From Leifsonia sp. 1010 (GTDB taxonomy: Bacteria; Actinomycetota; Actinomycetes; Actinomycetales; Microbacteriaceae), in the NCBI RefSeq assembly GCF_031455295.1, contig NZ_JAVDSL010000001.1, positions 1,860,001-1,924,000 of the forward strand: a stretch of DNA of 64,000 nucleotides, read 5' to 3'. Made by a program: the position numbers and the translations under genes. The notes under the pieces are model-generated. The model saw nothing but the letters and a program-made list of their open reading frames with translations. It had not been told where the DNA came from and ran no database searches. Position 1 is the first letter of the stretch. Each line of letters starts with the position of its first letter. Positions 53,419 through 63,918 of this stretch are shown here, one piece after another.

Positions 53419-53862
53419 TCAGAAGTGCCGGTAGCGGTCGGGGGCGAGGTCCCACGGGTCCTTGCCGAGCAGCTCGGCGACCGCGCGGAAGACGCATCCC
53501 TCGATGTACATGCGCCGGTGCAGCTCGTCGTCGTGGTGCAGCTTGGTCAGGCGCTGGATGGGCACCCGGTAGAGGACGATGCGCCGGTGGACCGCATCCA
53601 CCCGCCAGCGGTCGACGCCGTCGGCGCCCGAGTTGCCGATCGGAGTCGCCGCGACCTCGAAGTGGACGTTCGCCAGTTCCTCCGGCCAGACGCCCTTGAG
53701 GTAGTCGGCGGTGGATGCGACGGTCATGTCGAAGAAATCGATCCGGTTCTGGAGCATCGGCAGGTGCGGGCCGGTCACCGGCCCCCGCGCGCCACGGCCG
53801 TGCCTGCTCCGCCAGCGGCTGGTCGCCGGGGTCTGACTGCTGGTGCGGCGGTTGCGGGGCAT
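53419..53862 (-). CDS. Metallopeptidase family (Zincin_1-like) protein lacking the HExxH motif
   Basis: 147 residues. The basic N-terminus SRWRSRHGRGARGP, the FDMTV segment and RRIVLYRVPIQRL match the family of mycobacterial Rv3259, annotated as zincin-like metallopeptidase. In the helix where those proteins carry an HE motif, this one reads YIEGCVFRAVAELLG, with the Glu kept and the His absent. It may thus be catalytically inactive. The neighbours (DUF3499, manB, whiB) are the same as in mycobacteria. The start is the ATG at 53862, 42 bases from the divergent DUF3499 gene. Confidence 0.78.
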   Translation of the reverse strand: MPRNRRTSSQTPATSRWRSRHGRGARGPVTGPHLPMLQNRIDFFDMTVASTADYLKGVWPEELANVHFEVAATPIGNSGADGVDRWRVDAVHRRIVLYRVPIQRLTKLHHDDELHRRMYIEGCVFRAVAELLGKDPWDLAPDRYRHF

Positions 53863-53891
53863 GTCGCCATCCTACGTCGGCCGCCGTCCGG

Positions 53892-53907
53892 TAGTCTGAG
53901 CCCGATG
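53892..53907 (+). promoter_or_regulatory. Leaderless promoter of the DUF3499 gene
   Basis: TAGTCT (53892-53897), then a seven-base spacer and the ATG at 53905. No ribosome-binding site is present. Confidence 0.6.
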
Positions 53908-54114
53908 TTGAGCCGTCCCTGTTCCCGTGTCGCGTGTCCTCGCGATGCCGTGCAGACGCTCACCTACGTCTACGCCGACTCGATGGCCGTGCTCGGACCG
54001 CTGAGCCTGAAGCACGAGCCGCACTCGTACGACCTGTGCGCCATCCACGCCGAGCGGCTCTCCGCACCGCAGGGCTGGCAGATCGTCCGGCACGTCAGCG
54101 TCGCCGACGCCTGA
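53905..54114 (+). CDS. DUF3499 family protein
   Basis: 69 residues. The pattern RPCSRVACPRDAVQTLTYVY, then LGPLSLKHEPHSYDLCAIHA and ERLSAPQGWQIVR, is the DUF3499 signature. The cysteines (6, 11, 45) and histidine 48 look like a small metal site. The function is unknown, but the gene is kept beside manB and whiB across actinobacteria (Rv3258c in M. tuberculosis). Confidence 0.88.
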   Translation: MLSRPCSRVACPRDAVQTLTYVYADSMAVLGPLSLKHEPHSYDLCAIHAERLSAPQGWQIVRHVSVADA

Positions 54115-54179
54115 CTCCGGCGCCTGACTCCGGCGCCCGGCTCCGGCATCCGGGGCGGCCGTCGCGATAGGTTAGGGCC

Positions 54180-55601
54180 ATGAGCATCACCGACCCGCGT
54201 CTGCAGTCCGTCGTCAAGACCTACGACATCCGTGGACTGGTCGGGAAGGACCTCACGGAGGAGGTCGTCGAGGCCATCGCCGCGGCCTTCGTCGACGAGG
54301 TGGAGGCCGCGGGGACCGACGTCATCGTCGGCCACGACATGCGCGACTCCTCTCCGGCTTTCGCCGCGGCCTTCGCCCGCGGAGCGCAGGCGCGCGGTGC
54401 CGACGTCGTGTCGATCGGGCTGTGCTCCACCGACGAGTCGTACTTCGCCTCCGGCTCTCTGCAGGCGCCGGCCGCGATGTTCACAGCGAGCCACAACCCC
54501 GCGACGTACAACGGCATCAAGCTCTCTCGGGCCGGTGCCCAGGGCCTCAGCATGGACACCGGCCTCGGTGCGGTGCGCGACCGTGCCGCCGAGTACCTGC
54601 GCGACGGCATCCCCGCCGTCGACCGCCCGGGATCCTTCCGCGAGGAGGATGTGCTCGAGCGCTACGCCGCCTACCTGCGCTCGCTCGTCGACCTGAGCGG
54701 CATCCGGCCGATCAGGGTCGTGGTCGACGCGGGCAACGGGATGGGCGGGCTGACCGTTCCGGCCGTGCTCGAAGAGGCCGCCGGGCTTTCTGCGCTTCCG
54801 ATCACCGTCATCCCGCTGTACTTCGAGCTCGACGGCACGTTCCCCAACCACGAGGCCAACCCGCTGGAGCCGAAGAACATCGTGGACCTGCAGCGCGCGG
54901 TCGTCGAGCACGGCGCCGACCTCGGTCTCGCCTTCGACGGCGACGCCGACCGCTGCTTCGTCGTGGACGAGCGCGGTTCGGCCGTCACGCCGTCCGCCGT
55001 GGCCGCGATCGTCGCCCTGCGAGAGATCGCGCGGGCTCGGGCCGAGGATCCGGACGCGGAGATCACCGTCATCCACAACCTCATCACGTCGAACATCGTC
55101 CCCGAGACGATCGAGGCAGCGGGGGCGGTTCCGCTGCGGACCCGCGTCGGCCACACCCTCATCAAGGATGCGATGCGCCGCTCCGGCGCCGTGTTCGGCG
55201 GCGAGCACTCGGCGCACTACTACTTCCGCGACTTCTGGAGCGCCGACAACGGGATGCTCGCGGCGATGCACCTGCTCGCCGAGTTCGGTGCGCAGGACCG
55301 CCCGCTGTCCGAGCTGTCCGCCCGCTACACGCCGTACGCGATGTCGGGGGAGATCAACTCGACCGTCGCGGACGTCCCAGCGGCCTTCACCCGCATCGTG
55401 GAGGCGTTCACGCCGCGCGCCGACTTCGACGAGCTCGACGGCCTCACGGTCACCGGCCGGGTCGGGCAGGACGAGCCGTTCTGGTGGTTCTCGGTGCGCC
55501 CGTCCAACACCGAGCCGCTGCTGCGACTGAACGTCGAGGCGGCCGACCAGGCGACGATGGCGCGCATCCGCGACGAGGTGCTCGCGCTCATCCGCGCCTG
55601 A
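54180..55601 (+). CDS. manB: Phosphomannomutase/phosphoglucomutase
   Basis: 473 residues. It converts mannose-6-phosphate to mannose-1-phosphate, linking manA to GDP-mannose. The catalytic phosphoserine is S104 in [11 protein letters not shown], the metal loop is [10 protein letters not shown] (D253, D255, D257), the sugar-binding GEHSAHYYF lies near 341-349, and the phosphate loop RPSNTEP near 440-446. TAGGTT (54168-54173) six bases before the ATG points to a leaderless mRNA. It lies 65 bases after the DUF3499 gene and 47 before ahcY. Confidence 0.94.
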   Translation: MSITDPRLQSVVKTYDIRGLVGKDLTEEVVEAIAAAFVDEVEAAGTDVIVGHDMRDSSPAFAAAFARGAQARGADVVSIGLCSTDESYFASGSLQAPAAMFTASHNPATYNGIKLSRAGAQGLSMDTGLGAVRDRAAEYLRDGIPAVDRPGSFREEDVLERYAAYLRSLVDLSGIRPIRVVVDAGNGMGGLTVPAVLEEAAGLSALPITVIPLYFELDGTFPNHEANPLEPKNIVDLQRAVVEHGADLGLAFDGDADRCFVVDERGSAVTPSAVAAIVALREIARARAEDPDAEITVIHNLITSNIVPETIEAAGAVPLRTRVGHTLIKDAMRRSGAVFGGEHSAHYYFRDFWSADNGMLAAMHLLAEFGAQDRPLSELSARYTPYAMSGEINSTVADVPAAFTRIVEAFTPRADFDELDGLTVTGRVGQDEPFWWFSVRPSNTEPLLRLNVEAADQATMARIRDEVLALIRA

Positions 55602-55648
55602 GCGTCATCCCCGGGACGCAGCGGGGAGGGCATGCCACAATAGAGGCC

Positions 55649-57126
<1,478 letters not shown>

Positions 57127-57127
<1 letters not shown>

Positions 57128-57678
57128 TGGTCCTCGACTTCGCCGACCGGGAGCTTCCCGACGGCCTGATCCTCCGGGTGCGGAGAGAGCAGGACGCCGG
57201 GGCGCTCGCCGCCGCCTACCAGCGCAATCGCGGGCACCTGGCCCCGTGGGACCCGACTCGCACGGAGGACTTCTTCACGGAGGCCGGGCAGCTCGCTCAG
57301 ACGCGTGAACTACTGGCGCTGCGCGACGTGGATGCGGCCCTCCCGCTCGTGATCGCCGACGGCGACCAGATCGCCGGCGGGTTCACGCTCAGCCAGCTCG
57401 TCCGCGGCGCGTTCCAGTCGGCGAGCGTCGGCTACTGGCTCGACCGCGACCACGTCGGCCGGGGGCTCGCCTCCGCGGCGCTCGGTGCGCTCATCGACGC
57501 GGCACGCGACGAGTACGGCCTGCACCGCATCCAGGCGGCGACGCTGCTCGCCAACCATGCCTCCCAGTCAGTCCTGACCCGCGCCGGATTCGAGCGGATC
57601 GGTGTCGCCCCGAACTATCTCAAGATCGCGGGCCGCTGGCAGGACCACGTGCTGTTCCAGCGCATCCTGCACGACTGA
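57127..57678 (+). CDS. GNAT acetyltransferase, RimJ/RimL-like
   Basis: 183 residues, ATG overlapping the last base of the ahcY stop. The fold is recognisable from LRVRREQDAGALAAAYQRN, SVGYWLDRDHVGRGLASAAL (acetyl-CoA pyrophosphate loop) and LANHASQSVLTRAGFERIG. Proteins of this group acetylate N-termini of ribosomal proteins or small amines. The substrate is unknown. Confidence 0.88.
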
Positions 57679-57691
57679 GCGCGGTCACGCG

Positions 57692-58372
57692 TCAGTCGGC
57701 GGCCGGCACTTCCGCGAAGGCGCGCACCGGGAACGTGCCGAATCCCTCGATGGCCGGCGGCACCGCCGTGAACAGGGCCCCGCGCTCCGGGAGCGCGCCC
57801 AGCCCGGTGAGGTGCTCGACGACGTGGATGCCCGCGGCAAGCAGGATGCTGTGCGCCGGCCTGCTGCCGCCCGACTCGGCGTCGTCGATGTTGAGCGAAT
57901 CGATGCCGACGAGCGCGACACCGGCATCAGCGAGCATTCGCGCGCCGTCCTCGGTGAGGAACGGGGCGCCCGTGGCGTATGACGGCGTCCCGAAATGCGC
58001 ATCCCAGCCGGTGTGCAGCAGCACCGCGGAGCCCCGCTCTGCACGGCCCTCCAGCGCCGACACCGTGATGCCGCGTTCCTCCCGCCCGGTCAGGCGGACG
58101 ACCTCCGCCGGCAGACCGACGAGCGTGTCGAGGTCGAGACCGGCGAGGTCCGCGCCGTCCGCGTAGCGATGGAAGGGGCTGTCCAGGTAGGTGCCGGTGT
58201 TGCCGATCATGGTGATGACATCCATCGCGAACTCGGTCCCCGCGGCGTACACGGACCGGGACGCCTCGCGCGTCAGGTGCGGCTCGATCGTCGGCGCGGG
58301 GAGGCCGGGATAGGTCACGAGGCCCGCGCGGATGCGGTGGCTGAGGTCGATGATGCGGCGGCGGTGCGTCAT
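57692..58372 (-). CDS. Cyclase family (kynurenine formamidase-like) hydrolase
   Basis: 226 residues. IIDLSHRIRAGLVTYPGLPAP at the start and the AVLLHTGWDAHF, VGIDSLNIDD and HVVEHLTGLGALP segments match the cyclase family (PF04199). The metal motif, usually HxGTHxDxPxH, reads NTGTYLDSPFH, so two of its histidines are replaced by Asn and Tyr while Asp and the last His remain. Substrates of this variant are not known. It is convergent with the GNAT gene, 13 bases away. Confidence 0.85.
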   Translation of the reverse strand: MTHRRRIIDLSHRIRAGLVTYPGLPAPTIEPHLTREASRSVYAAGTEFAMDVITMIGNTGTYLDSPFHRYADGADLAGLDLDTLVGLPAEVVRLTGREERGITVSALEGRAERGSAVLLHTGWDAHFGTPSYATGAPFLTEDGARMLADAGVALVGIDSLNIDDAESGGSRPAHSILLAAGIHVVEHLTGLGALPERGALFTAVPPAIEGFGTFPVRAFAEVPAAD

Positions 58373-58413
58373 GGCGTCTCCAGTCAGGGGGCGGGCGGCG
58401 ACAGGAGGGGCGG

Positions 58414-59253
58414 TCAGCGGTCGGGGAAACCGTGCGGGAGAGCGCCGAGCACCGGGTCCAGCCGGTCGAGGCGCTGCTTCTCGAGAGCCAGTCCACGGGC
58501 GTCGCGGTCGCGGCGCAGCACCGCGACGGCGACGAGGAAGGTCTCAGCGTCGACCGGTGGCAGCGGTGAGACGTACGGGGCGGCCTCCCGGGCGAGCTCG
58601 GTGCTGAGCCCGTGACGAGCCGCGGGAGTCAGGTCGGGCGCCTGGCGGACGAACTGGGCGATGCGGCGCGAGAGGCGGTCGGGCAGGCGGGCGACATCCG
58701 CCGTCGCGGCCCAGGCGGTCAGGTGCGGCGCGAGGTAGAGGGGGAGCGGGGTCGGCCGCGGCACGCGGACCAGCTGGCTGTACGTGCCCGCGAGGAGGTC
58801 GCCGAGGCGCTTGGAGCGGCTGTTGAGGAGGCCGGTCAGTGCTGCGATCGACCCGAACGTCAGGAAGATCTCGAGCACGCCGACCAGCGCGCGGATGAAC
58901 GCGTGCCGGAAACCGGTGGCCCCGCCGTCGTCGCGGACGATGCGTGCCCCGACCGCCAGCTTGCCGAGGGATCGGCCATGCGAAAGCAATTCGACCGTGG
59001 TGGGCAGGATCACCATCCCGAACACCAGGATCAGGATGACCAGCGCCCGCGCGAGGGCCTCGTCGAGCCCGGCGCCCGTGTACGCGAGCAGCACGATGCA
59101 GCCGAACATGACGAGCAGGTAGGCCAGCCAGTCGATGATGGTGCCGGCGGCCCGCAGGATGTAGCTGGCCGGCTTCACGTCGAGGGCGACGGCCTCGCCC
59201 GTGACCAGTTCGCGGTCGTCCTGAGACACGTTCCCCGCCCCGGCCTGCATCAT
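58414..59253 (-). CDS. RDD family membrane protein
   Basis: 279 residues. ASYILRAAGTIIDWLAYLL opens the RDD domain (the usual RD appears as RA...ID), with two further helices near 72-90 and 118-140. HGRSLGKLAVGARIV and SRSKRLGDLLAGT are typical. The last 110 residues are hydrophilic. It starts head to head with the SpoIIM-like gene; ATG codons at 59262, 59253 and 59250 compete, and 59253 is chosen because TTAGAT lies seven bases upstream. Confidence 0.85.
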   Translation of the reverse strand: MMQAGAGNVSQDDRELVTGEAVALDVKPASYILRAAGTIIDWLAYLLVMFGCIVLLAYTGAGLDEALARALVILILVFGMVILPTTVELLSHGRSLGKLAVGARIVRDDGGATGFRHAFIRALVGVLEIFLTFGSIAALTGLLNSRSKRLGDLLAGTYSQLVRVPRPTPLPLYLAPHLTAWAATADVARLPDRLSRRIAQFVRQAPDLTPAARHGLSTELAREAAPYVSPLPPVDAETFLVAVAVLRRDRDARGLALEKQRLDRLDPVLGALPHGFPDR

Positions 59254-59256
59254 AGA

Positions 59257-59266
59257 TATCATCTAA
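59257..59266. promoter_or_regulatory. Overlapping divergent -10 boxes
   Basis: TATCAT on the + strand (59257-59262) serves the ATG at 59271; TTAGAT on the minus strand (59266-59261) serves the ATG at 59253. The two hexamers share bases 59261-59262, so both polymerase complexes cannot open this DNA at once. Confidence 0.5.
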
Positions 59267-59270
59267 GCAG

Positions 59271-60266
59271 ATGGACCTCGACGCCTACACCGCCGCGCGC
59301 AGCGCCGACTGGGAAGAACTCTCCCGGTTGGCGTCGAAGCGACGCCTCGACGGCCCGGAGGCCGACCGCCTGATCGACCTCTACCAGTCGGGAGCGGCCG
59401 ACCTGTCGGCCATCCAGACGAGCGCCGGCGCGACGGCGGCGGGCGACCGGCTCTCGCTCGCGCTGTCGTCAGTTCGGCTGCGATTCACCGGCGCAGGAGC
59501 GAATCTGTTCGCCCAGCTGCCCCGCTTCTTCGTGCTCCAGCTGCCCGCCGCCCTGTACCGGCTGCGGTGGATCGTCCTCGGCGTGACGGTCGCGACGATC
59601 GTGATCGCGACGCTGTACGCCCTGTGGATCACGGGCAACCCGGATGTGCTCCGCAACCTGGGCGACGACGCCAACCTCCGGAAGTACGTCGAGCACGATT
59701 TCATCGACTACTACTCCAACAACCCGGCGGCGTCGTTCGCCGGGCAGGTGTGGACGAACAACGCGTGGATCGCCGCTCAGTGCATCGCCTTCGGAATCAC
59801 CGGGCTGTTCGTGCCCTACGTGCTCATCCAGAACGCCGTCGGCGTCGGCACGGCGGCCGGCGTGATGTTCGCCTACGGGCGCGGCGACGTGATGTTCTCG
59901 TACATCCTGCCGCACGGCATGCTCGAGCTCACGAGCGTCTTCGTGGCGGCCGCGGCAGGGCTCCGCATCTTCTGGGCGTGGATCGCCCCGGGGCCGCGGA
60001 CTCGCGGCCAGGCGCTCGCCGAGGACGGCCGGGCACTCTTCACGGTCGCCGTCGGCTGCGCCATCTCGCTGTTCATCTCGGGACTGATCGAAGGCTTCGT
60101 GACGCCGTCGGGGCTGCCCGTGTGGGCGAAGATCAGCATCGGCGCTCTCGCGCTGGCGGCGTTCCTCGCCTACATGCTGGTGCTCGGCCGACGGGCCGTG
60201 CGCGCGGGGGAGACCGGCGACCTCGAGGAGTTCGAGGCGGGCGCGCGCCGCATCGTCGCCGCCTGA
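59271..60266 (+). CDS. Stage II sporulation protein M-like membrane protein (DUF95)
   Basis: 331 residues. The N-terminal 85 residues are soluble (WEELSRLASKRRLDGPEADR, IDLYQSGAADLSAIQ), followed by about five membrane helices. The DUF95 pattern NNAWIAAQCIAFGITGLF and LPHGMLELTSVFVAAAAGLR is clear. SpoIIM homologues are common in non-sporulating actinobacteria beside RDD, DUF58 and MoxR genes; their job there is unknown. No ribosome site is visible, which fits the leaderless promoter. Confidence 0.88.
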   Translation: MDLDAYTAARSADWEELSRLASKRRLDGPEADRLIDLYQSGAADLSAIQTSAGATAAGDRLSLALSSVRLRFTGAGANLFAQLPRFFVLQLPAALYRLRWIVLGVTVATIVIATLYALWITGNPDVLRNLGDDANLRKYVEHDFIDYYSNNPAASFAGQVWTNNAWIAAQCIAFGITGLFVPYVLIQNAVGVGTAAGVMFAYGRGDVMFSYILPHGMLELTSVFVAAAAGLRIFWAWIAPGPRTRGQALAEDGRALFTVAVGCAISLFISGLIEGFVTPSGLPVWAKISIGALALAAFLAYMLVLGRRAVRAGETGDLEEFEAGARRIVAA

Positions 60267-60279
60267 CGACAACCGCGGT

Positions 60280-61611
60280 TCAGAGCCGACCGGCCGCCTT
60301 CAGGGCCAGATAGCGGTCAGCCAGCGCGGGCGGCAGATCGGCCGGTGACCCCGTCACGACGTCGCCGCCGAGGCGCTTCACCGCCGCGGCGACGCGGCTG
60401 AGGTCGAGCAGCGAACGCTCCGCCGCAGCGGCGCGGTACACCTCGGCACGGTCACGGCGTTCGCCGGTGGCCGCAACTGTGTCCGGATCCATCACGCTCG
60501 CCACGACGACCAGATGCTTCGCCGTGAGCTGTGGAAGCACGGAGAGCAACCCCCGGGAGCCTCCGGGGGACTCGATCGAGGTGAGCAGCACGACCAGCGA
60601 GCGCTGCGAGGTCAGCGCGGAGACCTGGGCCGGGATGGCGGACCAGTCCATCTCGATGAGGGCCGGCTCGATGCCGGCCATCGCATCCACCATTCGTGAG
60701 AGCAGCTCCGGGCCCGTCGCGCCCTGCACCCGACCGCGCACCATGCGGTCGTAGGCGACCATGTCGACACGGTCGCCGGCGCGGGTGGCGAGGGCCGCGA
60801 GGAGCAGCGCCGCCTCGAAGGCGGTGTCGATGCGCGGCTCGTCGGACACGCGGGCCGCGGAGGTCCGGCCGGAGTCGATCACGACGATGACCCGGCGGTC
60901 CCGCTCGGGGCGCCACGTCCGCACCATCACACGTGCGCCATGCCCGCCGTTGGGATCGTGCCGCCGTGCCGTGGCCCGCCAGTCGATGGAGCGCACGTCG
61001 TCGCCGCGCACGTACTCGCGCAGCGAGTCGAACTCCGTCCCCTGGCCGCGGAGCAGGACGCTCGTGCTGCCCTCCAGCTCGCGCAGCCGCGCCAGGCGCG
61101 ACGGCAGGTGCTTCCGGGCGGTGAACGGCGGGAGGACGCGGATGCGACCGGGAGCGTCGAGGGTCGCCTGACGAGCCCACAGGTGCAGGGGCCCCCACGA
61201 CCGCACCGTCACGTTCCTCACGCGGCGTTCGCCGCGCCGCCACGGTCGCAGGGACGCCACGACCCGGCGCCGCTCGCCCGAGGGGATGTCGACCTTCGTC
61301 CGGGTCGGTTCGGCGGCTGCCGACGGCTCCCAGGCGTCGCGGACCGTTCCGTGCAGCCTCCGGCGGCCGGTGTTCGTCACGTACAACTCGGAGACGGCCT
61401 CGGCGCCGAGACGCACGCGGCCGGGCAGCGTGCGCTCGAGCGCGACCGCACGCGGGGACGCGGCCAGGAGGAGGTCGAGCAGCCCGAGGACGACGCAGAG
61501 CAGCAACCAGCCGCCGAGCACGGCGTACGCCATCCCCGTCGCACCGCCGAGCAGCACGACGGGAAGCGCGCCGAGCGCGAGCAGGGCGACGAAACGTCCG
61601 GATACGGTCAC
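60280..61611 (-). CDS. DUF58 domain protein
   Basis: 443 residues. Two membrane helices at about 8-50 are followed by a beta-rich segment and then the DUF58 core with GTEFDSLREYVRGDDVRSID near 190-210. A von Willebrand A-like region follows, with a partial metal site VVIDSGRTS near 248 and later MVAYD. Proteins of this type are adaptor partners of MoxR ATPases. It starts nine bases after the MoxR gene, in one leftward operon. Confidence 0.92.
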   Translation of the reverse strand: MTVSGRFVALLALGALPVVLLGGATGMAYAVLGGWLLLCVVLGLLDLLLAASPRAVALERTLPGRVRLGAEAVSELYVTNTGRRRLHGTVRDAWEPSAAAEPTRTKVDIPSGERRRVVASLRPWRRGERRVRNVTVRSWGPLHLWARQATLDAPGRIRVLPPFTARKHLPSRLARLRELEGSTSVLLRGQGTEFDSLREYVRGDDVRSIDWRATARRHDPNGGHGARVMVRTWRPERDRRVIVVIDSGRTSAARVSDEPRIDTAFEAALLLAALATRAGDRVDMVAYDRMVRGRVQGATGPELLSRMVDAMAGIEPALIEMDWSAIPAQVSALTSQRSLVVLLTSIESPGGSRGLLSVLPQLTAKHLVVVASVMDPDTVAATGERRDRAEVYRAAAAERSLLDLSRVAAAVKRLGGDVVTGSPADLPPALADRYLALKAAGRL

Positions 61612-61620
61612 AGCGGGGGC

Positions 61621-62628
61621 CTAGATCGGAACCTGGACCTGCTGCAGGATCGACCGCAGGATCGCGTCGGCGCCCACCCCTTCGAGCTCGGCCTCCGGGC
61701 GGAGCTGGATGCGGTGGCGCCACACCGGCACGAGCATCGCCTGCACATGGTCCGGTGTGATCGACTCGTAGCCGGAGAGCCACGCCCAGGCCTTGGCGGC
61801 GGCGAGCAGCGCGGTGGTGCCGCGCGGGCTCACGCCGAGGCGCACGGAGGGGCTGCGGCGGGTCGCGCGCGCGAGGTCGACGATGTACGCGAGAACGTCG
61901 GCGTTCGCGCCGACCAGGGCTGCGGACTCCCGCGCCGCCTGGAGCTCGGCGGCGCTGAGCACGGGCGTCACTCCGGCGGCTGCAAGATCGCGCGGGTTGA
62001 ACCCTGCGGCGTGACGGCGGAGCACCTCCACCTCGGTGTCCCGCTCGGGCACATCGAGTGTGAGCTTGAGAAGGAAGCGGTCGAGCTGCGCCTCCGGAAG
62101 GGAGTAGGTGCCCTCGTACTCGATCGGGTTCTGCGTCGCCGCCACGATGAACGGGACCGGCAGGCGGCGGCTGACGCCGTCCACGCTGACCTGACGCTCC
62201 TCCATGGCCTCGAGCAGGGCCGACTGGGTCTTCGGGGGCGTCCGGTTGATCTCGTCCGCGAGCAGGATGTTCGTGAACACCGGCCCCTCACGGAAGACGA
62301 AACCGCCGGTCTGGGCGTCGTAGACCAGCGAGCCGGTGACGTCTCCCGGCATGAGGTCGGGGGTGAACTGCACGCGCTTGGTGTCGAGACTGAGGGCCTG
62401 GCTGAGCGAGCGGACCAGCAGGGTCTTCGCCACACCGGGCACGCCCTCCAGCAGCACGTGGCCGCGCGCCAGCAGCGCGATCATGAGACCCGTGACGGCG
62501 CCGTCCTGTCCGACGACCGCCTTGCCCACCTCGGTCCGCACGGCGGAGAGGGCGGAGCGGAGGCGCGCCGCGTCAGCGGGTGCGCCGGGGGAGGAGGGGA
62601 ACGCCGTCCCCGTCGTGACGTCTGTCAT
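61621..62628 (-). CDS. MoxR family AAA+ ATPase
   Basis: 335 residues. Walker A is GVPGVAKT (62-69) and Walker B is ILLADEIN (121-128), with FTPDLMPGDVTGS between them and the sensor region ATQNPIEYEGTYSLPEAQLD. The ATG follows the DUF4350 stop with no gap. MoxR ATPases act as chaperones, maturing or inserting metal into partner complexes together with the DUF58 protein. The target here is not known. Confidence 0.95.
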   Translation of the reverse strand: MTDVTTGTAFPSSPGAPADAARLRSALSAVRTEVGKAVVGQDGAVTGLMIALLARGHVLLEGVPGVAKTLLVRSLSQALSLDTKRVQFTPDLMPGDVTGSLVYDAQTGGFVFREGPVFTNILLADEINRTPPKTQSALLEAMEERQVSVDGVSRRLPVPFIVAATQNPIEYEGTYSLPEAQLDRFLLKLTLDVPERDTEVEVLRRHAAGFNPRDLAAAGVTPVLSAAELQAARESAALVGANADVLAYIVDLARATRRSPSVRLGVSPRGTTALLAAAKAWAWLSGYESITPDHVQAMLVPVWRHRIQLRPEAELEGVGADAILRSILQQVQVPI

Positions 62629-63918
62629 TCATCCATTCTTCCGGTCGGGCCCTGCGGAGGGCGTAACGGCGGACGCGGTGGCTCTCTCGAGCTCCGCGAG
62701 TTCGTCGGACAACGCGATCAGGTCGCGGTCGGTCTGGGGGATGCGCTCGACCAGCAGGTCGCGGACGGCCAGTCGGTCGCGGCGCGTGATCGCGGCGACG
62801 GCGTCGGCGACCTCCGGCACGGTTGCCGTGGTCGGCAGACCCGCGAGGGCGGAGAGCCGGCCGATGGTTCCGACGCGCAGGGCGTCGGCCGCGCGCAGCC
62901 GCGCGGACGACCGCTGATAGAGGCGCGCACGGCCCTCGCGGGTCTCGCCGGCGCGGACCACCACCGGCAGGCTCTCGACGACGAGAGGGCCGAACCGGCG
63001 CCCGCGCCAGATCGCAGCAGCGATGAACACCACGACGAGCAGCAGCATCACCGGGGTCACCCACCCGGGTGTGAGCTCCGCGATGTCCGGCGGCCCACTG
63101 ACCGGACGGTCGTCGAGGGAGGGCAGGTACCAGACCAGAGTGCGGTGGCCGCCGAGGAGGTTGAGGGCGAGGGCCGCATTGCCGAGGCGGTCGATGCCGT
63201 CATTTGTCAGGACGGCGGCAGATCCCAGCAGGTAGACGGGTGAGGCGTTGAAGGAGGTGCGCACGAGCGAGGAGCGCCCGCCGGTGTCCGAGAAGCACGC
63301 GGCAGCGTCGTCGGCCACCCGGAAGGTTCCGGGGACGACCACATCCTCCGTCGTGGACGTGGTGCGCGGGTCGATGCGTTCGGCGCGCTCGGCGGCGGGC
63401 ACGTCGCAGTCGGCGGGAGCCGGACCACGCGGTGCCCCCGCCGCCGTCACATCGCGATCGAGAGTCTGCAGGGCCTCGAAGTCCGGTTCGACGACGACCA
63501 GCGTCCGTCCCTCGCCGGTCAGGGCACGATAGCCGTCCGAGGTCAGATTGCCGAGGGGATCGTAGACGAGCACGGTGGCGCCGTCATCGGCGGCCGCGGT
63601 CGCACGGTCGAGTGTCGACACCGTCCGAACATCCACCCCCTGCCCGCGCAGGACCTGCGCGACCGCCTTCGCTCCGGCGGGTGCGGGGTTGGTCGCGTCG
63701 AGCGTCTCGCCCGGCGCGACGCGTCCGCCGGTGAGCAGCGCACCGCCGAGTGCGATGACGACCGCGATCACGGCGAGCACGATCCACGGGAGCGCGCGGC
63801 GCGCGGTCTGACGGACCGTCGGGGTCTGAGCCGTCGCAGCCTGAGCCGTCGTCGCCTGCGAATTGCGCGTCTCACGCTGGACCGTCTCCGGGCCGCGCAC
63901 CGGCGACGGGGCGCTCAC
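62629..63918 (-). CDS. DUF4350 domain protein
   Basis: 429 residues, GTG start overlapping the stop of the next gene to the right. A membrane helix lies at about 38-60, followed by an outer domain (about 65-280) that contains VAQVLRGQGVDVRTVSTLD, as in DUF4350 proteins. A second helix lies near 287-307, then a cytoplasmic helical tail. It is the third gene of the DUF4129-DUF4350-MoxR-DUF58 run; the function is unknown. Confidence 0.87.
   Translation of the reverse strand: MSAPSPVRGPETVQRETRNSQATTAQAATAQTPTVRQTARRALPWIVLAVIAVVIALGGALLTGGRVAPGETLDATNPAPAGAKAVAQVLRGQGVDVRTVSTLDRATAAADDGATVLVYDPLGNLTSDGYRALTGEGRTLVVVEPDFEALQTLDRDVTAAGAPRGPAPADCDVPAAERAERIDPRTTSTTEDVVVPGTFRVADDAAACFSDTGGRSSLVRTSFNASPVYLLGSAAVLTNDGIDRLGNAALALNLLGGHRTLVWYLPSLDDRPVSGPPDIAELTPGWVTPVMLLLVVVFIAAAIWRGRRFGPLVVESLPVVVRAGETREGRARLYQRSSARLRAADALRVGTIGRLSALAGLPTTATVPEVADAVAAITRRDRLAVRDLLVERIPQTDRDLIALSDELAELERATASAVTPSAGPDRKNG

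Noticed and set aside
55602-55648. Possible S-adenosylhomocysteine riboswitch before ahcY
   Set aside because: Only 47 bases lie between manB and ahcY, and a promoter-like CACAAT places the start at the ATG, leaving no room for an aptamer.
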